Positions 1 to 64,000 of a DNA stretch of 64,000 nt are shown here, in pieces. Both the position numbers and the translations under genes were made by a program. The notes under the pieces were generated by a model, which worked only from the letters and a program-made list of their open reading frames with translations, searched no databases and had not been told where the DNA came from. The stretch lies in assembly GCA_054601695.1 (NCBI GenBank), contig BAAHQB010000015.1, forward strand, positions 806,001-870,000, given 5' to 3'. Each line of letters starts with the position of its first letter. The first letter of the stretch is position 1. The DNA is from Amorphochlora amoebiformis (taxonomy: Eukaryota; Cercozoa; Chlorarachniophyceae).

Positions 1-29
1 CATATATATATATATATATAGGTATTTAC

Positions 30-61
<32 letters not shown>

Positions 62-106
62 ATATATATATATGTATATGTATATATTGAACAATATATG
101 TATATA

Positions 107-139
<33 letters not shown>

Positions 140-412
140 GTATATATATATATACATACATATATATATATATATATATATTTATATGTATAATATTATA
201 TTTTGTGTGAAAAGATGCTTAAATGAATGTGTATCGATAAATATATTTCTATATGTATATGTATATATATGTATATATATATATATATGTATGTATATAT
301 GTAAAAATAAATGTACATATACACATACATATATAAGTACATTTACATAATATATATATATATATATATATAATATACATGTACATGTGTATAATATATA
401 TATAATTAATTA

Positions 413-454
<42 letters not shown>

Positions 455-455
455 C

Positions 456-502
<47 letters not shown>

Positions 503-523
503 ATGTATATATTATATTGCTAC
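1..523. repeat. (TA)n microsatellite, intron of lipase gene
   Basis: Almost pure TA dinucleotide with TG/CA interruptions, no exon seen. It lies beyond the donor of the lipase exon at 572-524 and so is intronic. Confidence 0.85.
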
Positions 524-17624
<17,101 letters not shown>

Positions 17625-17716
17625 CTTGGCGAGAAAAATAAGTATTTAGCGGTTTACAATCTGTGAGAATGGTATACTGGCCGTGTAACATGTGCCAAGG
17701 TTTTCAAATCGTAGTA

Positions 17717-26152
<8,436 letters not shown>

Positions 26153-26829
26153 CTGCCGATCGACTGATCGAGAGGCTGGACGGAGATTTTCGGGTTGAGT
26201 GTCTCATCATCGTCATGAAGCGACTTGGCTGTCGTCGTAGTGACAAGTGAGCGCCCGCATAACCCTCGTGTGAATGAATCTATGCTTCTGGAACGCCTGA
26301 ACCAGGAATATATTATCTCGCATGTGACGTCTTTCGAGAAGATGGAGAGCGGGAAACCTGAACGGTTTAAACTGTCGAGAGGATGTATGTGACGAATATC
26401 GTCGTCCAGATGGCCTTGAGAGTGATATCTAGGCACGGAAGTGGAATTCAGAAAGGAGGCGAGGGGATTCAATTACTTGAGTGACCTCTTGGCGGCAGTG
26501 TATAATGGTGAGGAGACACCCTGCGGCGACCGTGAGTATCTGTAATTTTGGGATTAAATCACTAAGAAAAGAAGCGATTTTCCATTATTCGGACCGACAG
26601 AGGGGCACTTCCAAGCCCCATCGTGGCCACAGACCACTAGTCGATGAGATCCAATAGGGATCCCTGGATTCCCTGCGGGAATACCGGGATTTATCTGGCC
26701 GACTATAGGTGATTTGATAGGGGCGACTCAGCCGCCGAATTATTGCTGCATCGACGCAACCGCCGGCGGGGTGGAGGACAAAGCCTTTTCTTTGCGAGAG
26801 AGGGTTTCTTCGGACCCCAAACCAGAACC

Positions 26830-27765
26830 ATGCAGAAGAAGAAGATCTCCCTGGACATCGACAGCATTATCACCAGGCTGTTAGAAGTCTGTGGCCAAAA
26901 ACCCGGGAAGCAAGTCCAGCTGGCTGAGGATGAAGTGAAGGGGTTATGCTTAAAATCCCGCGATATCTTTATCTCTCAGCCGATGCTGCTGGAATTGGAG
27001 GCTCCTATTAAGATCGTGGGGGATATCCACGGGCAGTACTACGATCTCCTGAGACTTTTCGAGTACGGGGGTTTCCCACCGGACGCCAACTACTTGTTTC
27101 TGGGGGACTACGTTGATCGTGGGAAGCAGAGCTTGGAAACCATCTGCCTTCTACTAGCCTACAAGATTAAGTACCCAGAAAACTTCTTCCTTTTACGGGG
27201 AAACCATGAATGCGCGTCCATTAATCGTATCTATGGCTTCTACGATGAGTGCAAGCGGAGATATAAGAACGGTATCAAGCTATGGAAAACCTTCACAGAC
27301 TGCTTCAACTGCGTTCCGGTTGCTGCGATCGTGGACGAGAAGATATTTTGCATTCACGGAGGCTTATCCCCAGAACATCACTCCATGGAGCAAGTCAGAC
27401 AGATCCTGAGGCCAACAGACGTGCCCGACTCCGGTATATTGTGCGATCTGTTATGGTCTGACCCGGATAAGGAGATCGAGGGGTGGGGAGAGAACGACCG
27501 TGGAGTATCCTTCACATTTGGAGCTGATGTTGTGGCAAAATTCCTTAAGAAATATGACTTGGATCTGGTGTGTAGAGCTCACCAGGTCGTCGAGGACGGC
27601 TACGAATTCTTCGCCAAGAGAAGACTAGTCACGATATTCTCTGCACCCAACTACTGCGGGGAGTTCGATAACGCCGGGGCCATGATGAGCGTTGATGAGA
27701 CGTTGATGTGCTCATTCCAGATCCTCAAGCCGGCAGAGAAGAAGACAAAGTATTACAAAAAGTAA
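26830..27765 (+). CDS. PP1: Serine/threonine protein phosphatase PP1, catalytic subunit
   Basis: Metallo-phosphoesterase that removes phosphate from Ser/Thr residues of many proteins, working with targeting subunits in nucleus and cytoplasm. The 311-residue reading frame from ATG 26830 is uninterrupted and almost identical in pattern to PP1 of animals, plants and protists. Metal-binding and catalytic motifs are present: [15 protein letters not shown] (about residue 59), [12 protein letters not shown] (about 89), [12 protein letters not shown] (about 118), HGGLSP, and [14 protein letters not shown] near the C-terminus. One extra residue occurs in [12 protein letters not shown] compared with the usual KRRYNIKLWK. 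The frame is open upstream to 26743, but PP1 proteins normally start at this methionine. The gene has no intron, unlike all its neighbours. A plus-strand GTGAGT at about 26,530 could be the donor of a 5' untranslated exon. Confidence 0.98.
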   Translation: MQKKKISLDIDSIITRLLEVCGQKPGKQVQLAEDEVKGLCLKSRDIFISQPMLLELEAPIKIVGDIHGQYYDLLRLFEYGGFPPDANYLFLGDYVDRGKQSLETICLLLAYKIKYPENFFLLRGNHECASINRIYGFYDECKRRYKNGIKLWKTFTDCFNCVPVAAIVDEKIFCIHGGLSPEHHSMEQVRQILRPTDVPDSGILCDLLWSDPDKEIEGWGENDRGVSFTFGADVVAKFLKKYDLDLVCRAHQVVEDGYEFFAKRRLVTIFSAPNYCGEFDNAGAMMSVDETLMCSFQILKPAEKKTKYYKK

Positions 27766-28567
27766 GACCGCGGTAGGGGTGCCATGGGGTGCTGGGGCCG
27801 GAGTAGGATCTATCAACAGCTGTGGTCAGCGTGTAAATTCGTATGCAGGGTCGTTGGTGGTAATTATTAGCTCCTTACTGCCAGCAATCCACCCTTTTCC
27901 TAGAATTGGGGCTGTCTGATCTGCTGTGAAGTTGTTGCTATTGTCAATTAAAGCTCCTGACATATTTTTGTCTCGATTTGTTCGTATATACACACCTATT
28001 CATCACAAACATGTGTATATATGTCTGATATGTATCTTATAAACTTAAAACTATTTGAAATTTGTATTAGCTCTAGACTCGATCAATGTGTAGGCTGGTA
28101 ACAACTAGAACAAGTAGTAGTACTTAATTAGTGTGTTATCTAGGTTATATGCTAGATATATACTAGTGTAATCAGTATATATATATATATATACTAGTAT
28201 AGTGTTAGTCCGTCTAGCTAGTCTAGCTAGCTAGACCCTATATATATATATATATAGCGCGCGCGCGCATATATATATATATAGAGACCCCAGACCTTTC
28301 TGTTACAGTCTAGACAACTACTAGAACTAACTAGACTAACCGCACTGATCTAGTGCTGGTACTACTAGTACTACATGCATTGTACCGTCGTAAGTCCAGT
28401 ACACTGGCAACCTACACAGTTTGATGGAATTTGTACATGTATATGAGAAATACACAGGGCACTACCACCAGGTTTGTTTTTCCAAATTAACGCATGGCAA
28501 ACACAACATACTCTAGATCTCGCGTCGTATCGAGTTCGACGTAATAGCGTTCTGCGTTATCCACCAT
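27766..28567. other. Intergenic region between convergent PP1 and NDUFA6
   Basis: No coding exon found. The stretch carries the 3' untranslated parts of the two convergent genes, many CTAG/TAGC-rich palindromic words (about 28,060-28,340), a short TA run at 28,170-28,192 and a (GC)6 run at about 28,257-28,268 flanked by TA on both sides. Confidence 0.7.
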
Positions 28568-29052
28568 CTACTTGCCCTGGTAGAACGCTGCCATAAACTC
28601 GCTACCCTGTGCCAATTTCATATACTCTAGTTTGGCGATTTCATCCTCCATTCTCTCAGGTTTCTCGATATCCGTAGTTAGGAGCTTAAGAATGTGGCAG
28701 GGGGTCTTGTGCATGTTGAGCGTCTCGTCGAGCTCCATTTTTCCTTTGACAGTCAGCATCTCTATCACAGCAGGATTGGATTCTGCGTAATATTTGCTAA
28801 AATGCTTCTTGAGAAGTCTCTTGCAGTCGTTCTCTTGCAGTGTGGTGAACTCATATTGCTAAAGGGGTGTGTGAGATGTTAGTTTTCTCTGCTGGCATTT
28901 CTCTATCAAAAGTTCGTATTACCTCCATAACGCCTGGTAAAGACTTAATCATTTTCCGGTAAAGGCGTTTGACGCCCAGTTGCAGCTAAAAAAACGAGGG
29001 ATATTACGACGAGACAGATGTGAAAAGGACCTCGAATCACCTGCGCAGCCAT
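28568..29052 (-). CDS. NDUFA6: NADH dehydrogenase 1 alpha subcomplex subunit 6 (LYR protein)
   Basis: Accessory subunit (B14, LYRM6) of mitochondrial complex I, a LYR-motif protein that binds the acyl carrier protein. Three exons on the minus strand: 29052-29041 (MAAQ), 28985-28923 and 28858-28568; introns are short, with donors GTGATT and GTAATA and acceptors TTTTTTTAG and CCCTTTAG. The 121-residue product has the LYR motif in VKRLYRKMIKSLPGVME and the family signature VIEMLTVKGKMELDETLNMH (human: VVDLLVIKGKIELEET), ending EFMAAFYQGK (human DFLSKFYVGH). Length is close to the usual 125-130. The start gives a short N-terminus without a classical presequence, as is common in this subunit. The ATG lies 38 bp from the ATG of the divergent SnoaL-like gene. 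No TA tract has invaded these introns. Confidence 0.92.
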
Positions 29053-29090
29053 GAGAGAAATTCTGGCGAAAAATTGAGTATTTATCGGCT

Positions 29091-34472
<5,382 letters not shown>

Positions 34473-35142
34473 ATTCTAGATTTCAAGCCTGAGGTCTGGA
34501 TGTAAGGCTCAGATGATATATGTCTAAGCAGTCCTAGGCGTCCTGCATGGCTACGGTCGCGATGTCGATAAGAAGGCTTTTATAATCCACAATAGGTAGG
34601 ATTTTTTTAGGCCTGAGCTGAGTCATTATTATATTTAATATCTTAGATATTTTAGACGTCTGAGTTATTCACGATGATACAATAAGAATACTCTGTGGCT
34701 ACTTGAAATGATGCCAAGATGAAAGCGCCATATGATCTCGTAAAAATTTCGTAGTGACAACTTACAAGCAAGCTTGTTTTTCCTAAGAGTAGGAGAATAT
34801 ATGACGGTTATATATCTGTATTGTATGTTACACATATGTATATGAGTTGGGTGAGTACTACATATAGTTATAGCTAGAGTGACGCTACTAGACGAAGTGC
34901 TATATCTATAGATAGATATTGACTTACATGTATACATGTTTATATACGTATAAGTTCTATGTATGTATTTAAGTATAATGGTGTATGTCTATAGATGTAT
35001 GCATACTAAACTGTATGTACATATGTAATGCATGTACATATATGTTTGAATATACTAGATACTAGCATGATGACCATGATGGCCCTAGTACTAACACTAC
35101 TAAATAATTATTAGTTAATACTTGTAATACAACATATAAATA

Positions 35143-35196
<54 letters not shown>

Positions 35197-35345
35197 ATAC
35201 ATATTTAGATATCACATTTTAGTTAATTACTGAATTCCTACATATATATATTCAGCGAAATTATTTTTTCGCCAACCTCCAGATTTCCTAGATTTCCACT
35301 AGCTTGAGGAGTAGTAATCGTGCGCAGTATCTTTGAGTATAGCAG
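34473..35345. other. Intergenic region between convergent SnoaL-like and TTLL9 genes
   Basis: No exon found. Mostly unique AT-rich sequence with one TA block at 35,140-35,194. It should hold the 3' untranslated regions and polyadenylation sites of both genes. Confidence 0.6.
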
Positions 35346-52696
<17,351 letters not shown>

Positions 52697-53024
52697 CGGT
52701 CGAAAATCTGATCCCTAAAGTTTGCTACTGCTTGCGCTATAAGCCTCTAATAATACTCGAAACACTTCTATCATAATATAAATTAATAAATTATTAATAT
52801 GGAACGGTCTAATTTCTTTTATAGATAGAGGAAATATGAGGGAATTTTTCATATTAATATATTAATGAAAACTTTTTACGTTTGCGAAATTTTAATTATT
52901 TAAAGCGAAGAGAGTGAATTTCAATATGTGACGTCAATGTTCCCAACTATAATCTTCTAAGAGTGCGAATGGCGTAATAAGGCACACTCCGCACAAATTG
53001 AAACTTCACATCGTGTACATACAG
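52697..53024. promoter_or_regulatory. Divergent promoter region with CRE palindrome TGACGTCA
   Basis: About 330 bp lie between the TTLL9 start codon (minus) and the first recognised exon of the plus-strand gene at 53,025. The stretch is unusually free of TA repeats. At 52,929-52,936 it has TGACGTCA, the perfect consensus palindrome for CREB/ATF-type bZIP factors. Its use here is inference; chance occurrence in 330 bp is possible but uncommon. Confidence 0.35.
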
Positions 53025-53668
53025 CCCTCATATTTCGACCCCTTTGCCGACCCAAAACCACTTTTCTGCGCCCACATCCGAAGTCCCGGTTGTTCTGCTG
53101 AATATGCTATGTACAAGAAGGGGTCTTTAGAGACGTGACGGAAACCACTGTGTCCTTGGAGCAATTTGCACAGACATTCTGTGTGAAGACTGACTGATTC
53201 GTATCGCAGCTTCGACATGTTACTGGAGAACCTCTTGATACTAAGCGAGCTCTTCAGGGTTCTTGGGAAAACAGATAGCGCAGACATCCTGCGTGACACG
53301 ATCTCGAATCGATTCACACAGGGCTGTCTCTTGATTCACATTCATACTCATGATGTGAGCGACGGAGCGAAGCCCATAGGCTTCCATCGAGTCCTGGTTC
53401 GCACCGATGGCGTGGCACTGTAAGGCGGGGTTGTCAGGTTTTGCATGGAAACTCGAGCGTGTGAATTGTCATATTATTATTTCCTATTTGTTTTTCTGTC
53501 AGATACCAGCTGTTTTCGACGGGTCATGTGTTTGGTGGCATCAGTATAGGAAGCACAAGTGTCTTGGACGAGATCCATGCTTTCGAACAGACTGATAGCT
53601 GCGGTGCCGTTGAGAGTCGTTGCCTGGTACGTCTTGAGGATCCTGGTAATGAATATCTCATGTTATAG
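53025..53668 (+). CDS. Unidentified protein, three exons, 5' end not resolved
   Basis: Exons 53025-53134, 53210-53419 and 53503-53668 join in phase to 162 codons with TAG at 53666-53668. The second intron is convincing: donor GCACT|GTAAGG and acceptor preceded by TTTCCTATTTGTTTTTCTGTC then AG, which fixes the plus strand. The first intron uses GAGAC|GTGACG and ATCGCAG. Peptides include YKKGSLETFDMLLENLLILS, ELFRVLGKTDSADILRDTIS, KPIGFHRVLVRTDGVALYQL and FSTGHVFGGISIGSTSVLDE. I recognise no family. No start codon is fixed: the first exon is open throughout and has an in-frame ATG in EYAMYKK. The minus strand is also open for long stretches in the codon-aligned frame, so some doubt remains. Confidence 0.55.
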
Positions 53669-54008
53669 ACAAGAGAAGTGTTCGCAAATCGAATGTCTCT
53701 TATTGTGTGTTGTCATGATATGCGCAATCAATCATATGCACATATATTACACGTGATCAACAACAATTGCACACCTTCTGAAAACATCCTTGCAGACTGA
53801 ACACACACATACCAAGATGACAGTCAGAGAAATTGTAACCAACACAGTCTCATGCAGGCACCAAACCTTCGCAGTCACAGTCGATCGGCGATCCCGCCCT
53901 CCCACACAACACCAAAACTCCCAACGCAATCGCCAGGGCGAGTCGGGTCGCCATTTTTTTTGAAATTTGAAACACCTTCGGGCCAATTCCCCCAAAACGA
54001 TCCACGGA
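53669..54008. other. Spacer upstream of the K+ channel gene
   Basis: Between the TAG of the upstream gene and the channel ATG. Plus strand has a CCAAT word near 53,983. On the minus strand an ATG at 53954 opens a 33-codon frame beginning MATRLALAIALGVLVLCGRA, which looks like a signal peptide, but it ends in TGA without a supported splice, so I do not call it a gene. Confidence 0.4.
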
Positions 54009-59357
<5,349 letters not shown>

Positions 59358-59568
59358 TTTTTGATAGATAGTACTGGTAGAACAACAAATGCAGTGGAAG
59401 GAAGGATAGTACAGAGAGATAGTACGTAGAGTCATACAATTTCTAGTTTGATTTAATTCTAAAGATCAAAAACCTGTTTAATGTAAATTCGACCTCATTA
59501 TAGGTTTTAATTTTAACTTAATTTTTAGCTGTTCTTCGAAACATGCAACTTATGCGATCGATCGATAC

Positions 59569-59620
<52 letters not shown>

Positions 59621-60554
59621 TAGTACTTGCTTACTACAATACACGGCGGAGTCTAAAATTATAGATAATATTGACTTTTAAGTTTCTCAGAGTCGTACTC
59701 CGGTATATATTAAAAAAGGTATACTTACTTGATATCATACTAGTACTCTAGACTATGATCACGATTGCCAGGATTCTGCTGTGTGAGTTGTAACATCCGC
59801 ATGCCTTACTGTAGAAAGTTTTAGGATACGAACGCCTAGAGTCCAGGGATCGTATATACTCATATCCATACTAGTAAGTATAGTACGTGTACACATACCG
59901 CCAGAATACATGTAAACCAAGTATATTATACATACTAGTACGTATACGTATACTCGTACCACCAGAAACATACGCATGTAAACCTAGATACGTACGTATC
60001 GTGACGTACGTATCGTGACGTACGTATCGTGACGTACGTATCGTGACGTACGTATCGTGACGTACGTATCGTGACGTACGTATCGTGACGTACGTATCGT
60101 GACGTACGTATCGTGACGTACGTATCGTGACGTACGTATCGTGACGTACGTATCGTGACGTACGTATCGTGACGTACGTATCGTGACGTACGTATCGTGA
60201 CGTACGTATCGTGACGTACGTATCGTGACGTACGTACCTAGCTAGGTACGTATCCTAAATTTGAAACGCTAATACGATATACGCTGTTCTAAGACCTCTT
60301 TATCTAACTAGTGTGTGTACGTACCCACGCGAATAATACGTAATGGTAACTAAATGCGCATGCGTCTATACCTTTTTTTTAAGTATATGAGTCCAGTACA
60401 TGTGAGTCGGGTTGAATCCTGTACTACACCACAGTATATGTCACACAAGCCCCTACCCTAACCAAGTACAACTGCAAGCCTCAAGCATCATACGACACAC
60501 ATGACATGAGTCAAACCTAAGTCTTAACCGTAACGCTATTATATACATAATATA

Positions 60555-60610
<56 letters not shown>

Positions 60611-60943
60611 AAGCGTATATGTACATGTATATATTATGAAATATATTCAATTGAACGTGGCCATGTCATAGTATGTTTGTAATCGCACATCCCAAGTGGT
60701 AACTTGTTCATGCACATCTACAGTTTTCGAGACATATAAATTTCTTTTCTGCTCAATAAAAGCTGCTTATCTTTTCGGGAATCAAAGAGATAATTAGTAC
60801 TTTTCGATAGCTATCTGTCGAACTTATGTAAAAAGTACTTTTCGATAGCTATCTGTCGAAGTTTATATTAATTCATCCTCAGGCCAGAATCTTCCTTGCC
60901 TTTTGGATTATAATTATGTGTGTATATAAGAAAGATATAAAAT

Positions 60944-61036
<93 letters not shown>

Positions 61037-61056
61037 TATATATATATAAATATTAA
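59358..61056. other. Intergenic region between convergent K+ channel and gene at 61 kb
   Basis: No exon recognised. It holds the channel 3' untranslated region, a TA block at 59,570-59,618, a CTAG/ACGT-rich stretch, the 14-bp minisatellite at 59,991-60,237, a direct repeat of about 27 bp (AGTACTTTTCGATAGCTATC core) at about 60,797 and 60,836, and a duplicate of the last exon of the next gene at 60,868-60,930. Confidence 0.7.
59991..60237. repeat. 14-bp minisatellite CGTACGTATCGTGA, 17-18 copies
   Basis: Perfect or near-perfect tandem array, 247 bp. Each unit contains the palindrome TACGTA and, across the junction, GACGTAC. No mutated copies are seen, so the array is young or homogenised. It lies about 630 bp after the K+ channel stop. 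Confidence 0.97.
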
Positions 61057-61125
61057 TTAATTCATCCTCAGGCCAGAGTCTTCCTTGCCTTTTGGATTAT
61101 AATTATGTGTGTATATACGATATAA
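60868..61125. repeat. Duplicated terminal exon of the gene at 61 kb
   Basis: About 66 bp starting TTAATTCATCCTCAGGCCAG occur at 60,868 and 61,057 with one base difference and a TA run between. The copy contains the stop codon and splice acceptor region. Confidence 0.9.
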
Positions 61126-61139
61126 TACTATATATATAC

Positions 61140-61183
<44 letters not shown>

Positions 61184-61243
61184 ACAAGTATATATATGTA
61201 CATGCATATATAATATATTATATATATATATATATATATATAC

Positions 61244-61277
<34 letters not shown>

Positions 61278-61499
61278 GTATATAATACATACACATATAC
61301 ATAAATATACATATATTATAAATATATAGGTATATATATATATATATTATATATATATATATATATATAATACATACATATATGTATATATATATATGAC
61401 ATATGTATATATATATATATATATTATGATATCTAACCATTCATTTTATTTATTTGTCTCAATATTTCTTTTCAGACATCAATTGCAAATAAATTGCCC

Positions 61500-61542
<43 letters not shown>

Positions 61543-62015
61543 ACATATATATATATATAAACATATACATTTTTTTATTTATATAAATGTGTATATATAC
61601 ATATATATATATATAATATACCTATCTAAATAAATATATATTTACTCAAATACCTTCCTTCGCGTCTAGCTTATTCTTCAGGATGTTACGAAACGCACTC
61701 AACGCGCTCTTTAGATACCTACGGGTTGGAATCCGAAGAGGTTGTCAACAGTTGAAAAGACTATCTCAGTATTTTACATAAAATCACCAAATCCCGCCAC
61801 CCAAAGAGCATATTAAGTACATGATATGCTAAGATATCGAATGTAGATTTTAGAAGAGCTGTAATATTGATTAATTAATCGTATATAGGTCTCCTTTATT
61901 ACATTCACATTAGCATTTGTGTATACTTATGTACTTATCTCTGTTATATGTAAATATTTTATGATATGTGTGTAAGTGTATAATGTATGTATTTATATGT
62001 ATATATGTATGTATA

Positions 62016-62065
<50 letters not shown>

Positions 62066-62100
62066 TATGCATATGTATTATAAATACATATACTAGTAAA

Positions 62101-62145
<45 letters not shown>

Positions 62146-62173
62146 ATATATATATATATATATATTATATGTA

Positions 62174-62206
<33 letters not shown>

Positions 62207-62215
62207 TATATGTAA

Positions 62216-62262
<47 letters not shown>

Positions 62263-62330
62263 GTACATGTATATTGATTTCATGTGCAAAAATACATGTA
62301 TACACTACAAGTGTACATTCCTTCTTGCAT

Positions 62331-62378
<48 letters not shown>

Positions 62379-62403
62379 ATAAATATAATTTATTTATATA
62401 TAC

Positions 62404-62447
<44 letters not shown>

Positions 62448-62684
62448 CCTCTTAGTAATCCTTTGCCTTTCAGCCTCATTTCCTATCCCGTTTTTACTTT
62501 CTAACCTCTTCATCTATATTAATATATATATGACATACATATATATATATATATATATAGATATATTATATATATATATATATATTATTATATATCTACC
62601 TATGTATATATATATATAAATAAATATTATACATAAAGATATATATATATATATATATATACATATATATGTATAATATTTATT

Positions 62685-62761
<77 letters not shown>

Positions 62762-62831
62762 TAGCTTCATTCTTGAGTTCACTTTCACTTTCTAATACCT
62801 TCACCTATATTAATATATATTATATATAATT

Positions 62832-62884
<53 letters not shown>

Positions 62885-62898
62885 ATATATGTGTGTGT

Positions 62899-62952
<54 letters not shown>

Positions 62953-63007
62953 GTGTGTATATATAGGTAAGTAAAGGTAATTCGGAGATATTGTCTTCCA
63001 TATATAC

Positions 63008-63044
<37 letters not shown>

Positions 63045-63109
63045 CATACATATAAATATATATAAATATCTAATATATATATATATATATATATATATGA
63101 ATATCTATA

Positions 63110-63148
<39 letters not shown>

Positions 63149-63158
63149 TACATATATA

Positions 63159-63218
<60 letters not shown>

Positions 63219-63289
63219 CCTCTCCAAGATATGATCTTTGCATATAGTTTGTTTACCTATGTATTTCTATATGTATTTATGTACGCACA

Positions 63290-63369
<80 letters not shown>

Positions 63370-63411
63370 CGTAGGTAATTGACCTTTCGAAGATAACCTT
63401 TCCATACTCAA

Positions 63412-63458
<47 letters not shown>

Positions 63459-63531
63459 CATATATATGTATGTATTTATAACCAAGTACATTTCCAAGAT
63501 ATTGCCTGCATACTAAATATATATATATATT

Positions 63532-63570
<39 letters not shown>

Positions 63571-63789
63571 TTTACATATATATACATATACACAACATAT
63601 ATATATATATATATATATATCCATTTAAATATATATACATACACATATATATATACATATATATATATATATATGTATAAATATATATATATATATATAT
63701 ACATATGTAAGTACCTTTCCAAGATGTTGTCTATGCCGTTTCTCGTCTGCCTCAGCAAATGCTTCAACTTCGGCCGCTTTTCTAATTTC
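61057..63789 (-). CDS. Unidentified charged helical protein, 5' part off right edge
   Basis: Four exons on the minus strand agree in phase: 63789-63715, 62513-62449, 61718-61654 and 61088-61057 with TAA. They read [20 protein letters not shown], then [40 protein letters not shown] and [10 protein letters not shown]. Donors are GTACTT, GTAATA and GTATTT; acceptors TAG, TAG and AAAAG. The composition (Glu, Lys, Arg, Ala) suggests a long helix or coiled coil. No family is recognised. The start must lie beyond base 64,000. Fragments of these exons are repeated in the introns, and the terminal exon is repeated about 190 bp further downstream, so the true last exon could be either copy. Confidence 0.55.
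62760..63515. repeat. Echoes of exon edges in the gene at 61 kb
   Basis: Diverged 3'-edge copies of exon 63789-63715 (sense ..ACAACATCTTGGAAAG and donor) lie near 63,483, 63,372, 63,216 and 62,965. A diverged 5'-edge copy of exon 62513-62449 (sense GTGAAGGTATTAGAAAGT) lies near 62,812-62,765. Confidence 0.75.
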
Positions 63790-63799
63790 CTATGAATAT

Positions 63800-63844
<45 letters not shown>

Positions 63845-63908
63845 CATATGTATGTATGTATATATTATCAAATGCTTCAACTTCGGCCGCTTTTCTAATT
63901 TCCTATGA

Positions 63909-63958
<50 letters not shown>

Positions 63959-64000
63959 GTATGCATGTATATATTATCAAATGCTTCAACTTCGGCCGCT
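63757..64000. repeat. Echoes of the 5' edge of exon 63789-63715, running off the window
   Basis: AAATGCTTCAACTTCGGCCG starts at 63,757 in the exon and again at 63,870 and 63,979; the copies carry the exon start and acceptor TAG and are separated by TA. The last copy is cut by the window edge. Confidence 0.92.

Noticed and set aside
53006-53640. Minus-strand gene overlapping the plus-strand gene at 53 kb
   Set aside because: Long open frames exist, but the pyrimidine-rich acceptor and GTAAGG donor support the plus strand.
53747-53954. Minus-strand secreted or membrane protein starting at 53954
   Set aside because: The 33-codon frame resembles a signal peptide and a neighbouring frame resembles a membrane helix, but no splice joins them and no further exons follow.

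Overview
This window is nuclear DNA of a eukaryote, most likely a ciliated protist and possibly an alga. Evidence for this: spliceosomal GT-AG introns in nearly every gene, TTAGGG-type interstitial telomere repeats, a mitochondrial complex I subunit (NDUFA6), a cilia/flagella-type tubulin-modifying enzyme (TTLL9 family), and an NTF2/SnoaL-like protein whose N-terminus looks like an organelle presequence. I cannot name the species. At first sight the window is almost all (TA)n microsatellite, but the short non-TA islands are mostly small exons (21-140 nt) whose reading phases join across the TA tracts. I joined exons by hand, requiring GT donors, AG acceptors and matching phase; no transcript data were available.

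Layout: (1) minus strand, 17,624 to beyond the left edge: a C2-domain class-3 lipase with about 33 recognisable exons. (2) minus strand, about 26,150 to 17,717: a C2-like plus SAP-domain protein. (3) plus strand, 26,830-27,765: an intronless PP1 catalytic subunit. (4) minus strand, 29,052-28,568: NDUFA6. (5) plus strand, 29,091-34,472: NTF2/SnoaL-like protein, eight exons. (6) minus strand, 52,696-35,346: TTLL9, 23 exons giving 439 residues, 1,320 coding bases in 17.35 kb. (7) plus strand, about 53,025-53,668: an unidentified protein. (8) plus strand, 54,009-59,357: a voltage-gated-type K+ channel with a cyclic-nucleotide-binding-like domain, 13 exons. (9) minus strand, beyond the right edge to 61,057: an unidentified charged, helical protein.

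Most introns are filled with (TA)n. Several also hold GA/CT tracts, TTAGGG-like arrays carrying a recurring module of about 40 bp, minisatellites and a candidate tRNA-derived SINE. The most striking observation is that exon edges are repeatedly echoed inside the neighbouring introns. A fragment of the exon end together with its splice site recurs one to seven times, separated by TA runs. Downstream introns carry copies of the exon 3' edge and upstream introns carry copies of the exon 5' edge. I see this in at least five genes and it may reflect a general mode of intron growth in this genome.

The genes do not form a pathway. They are ordinary housekeeping, ciliary, membrane and lipid genes, arranged as divergent pairs (PP1 with the C2/SAP gene; NDUFA6 with the SnoaL-like gene; TTLL9 with the unknown gene at 53 kb) and convergent pairs.
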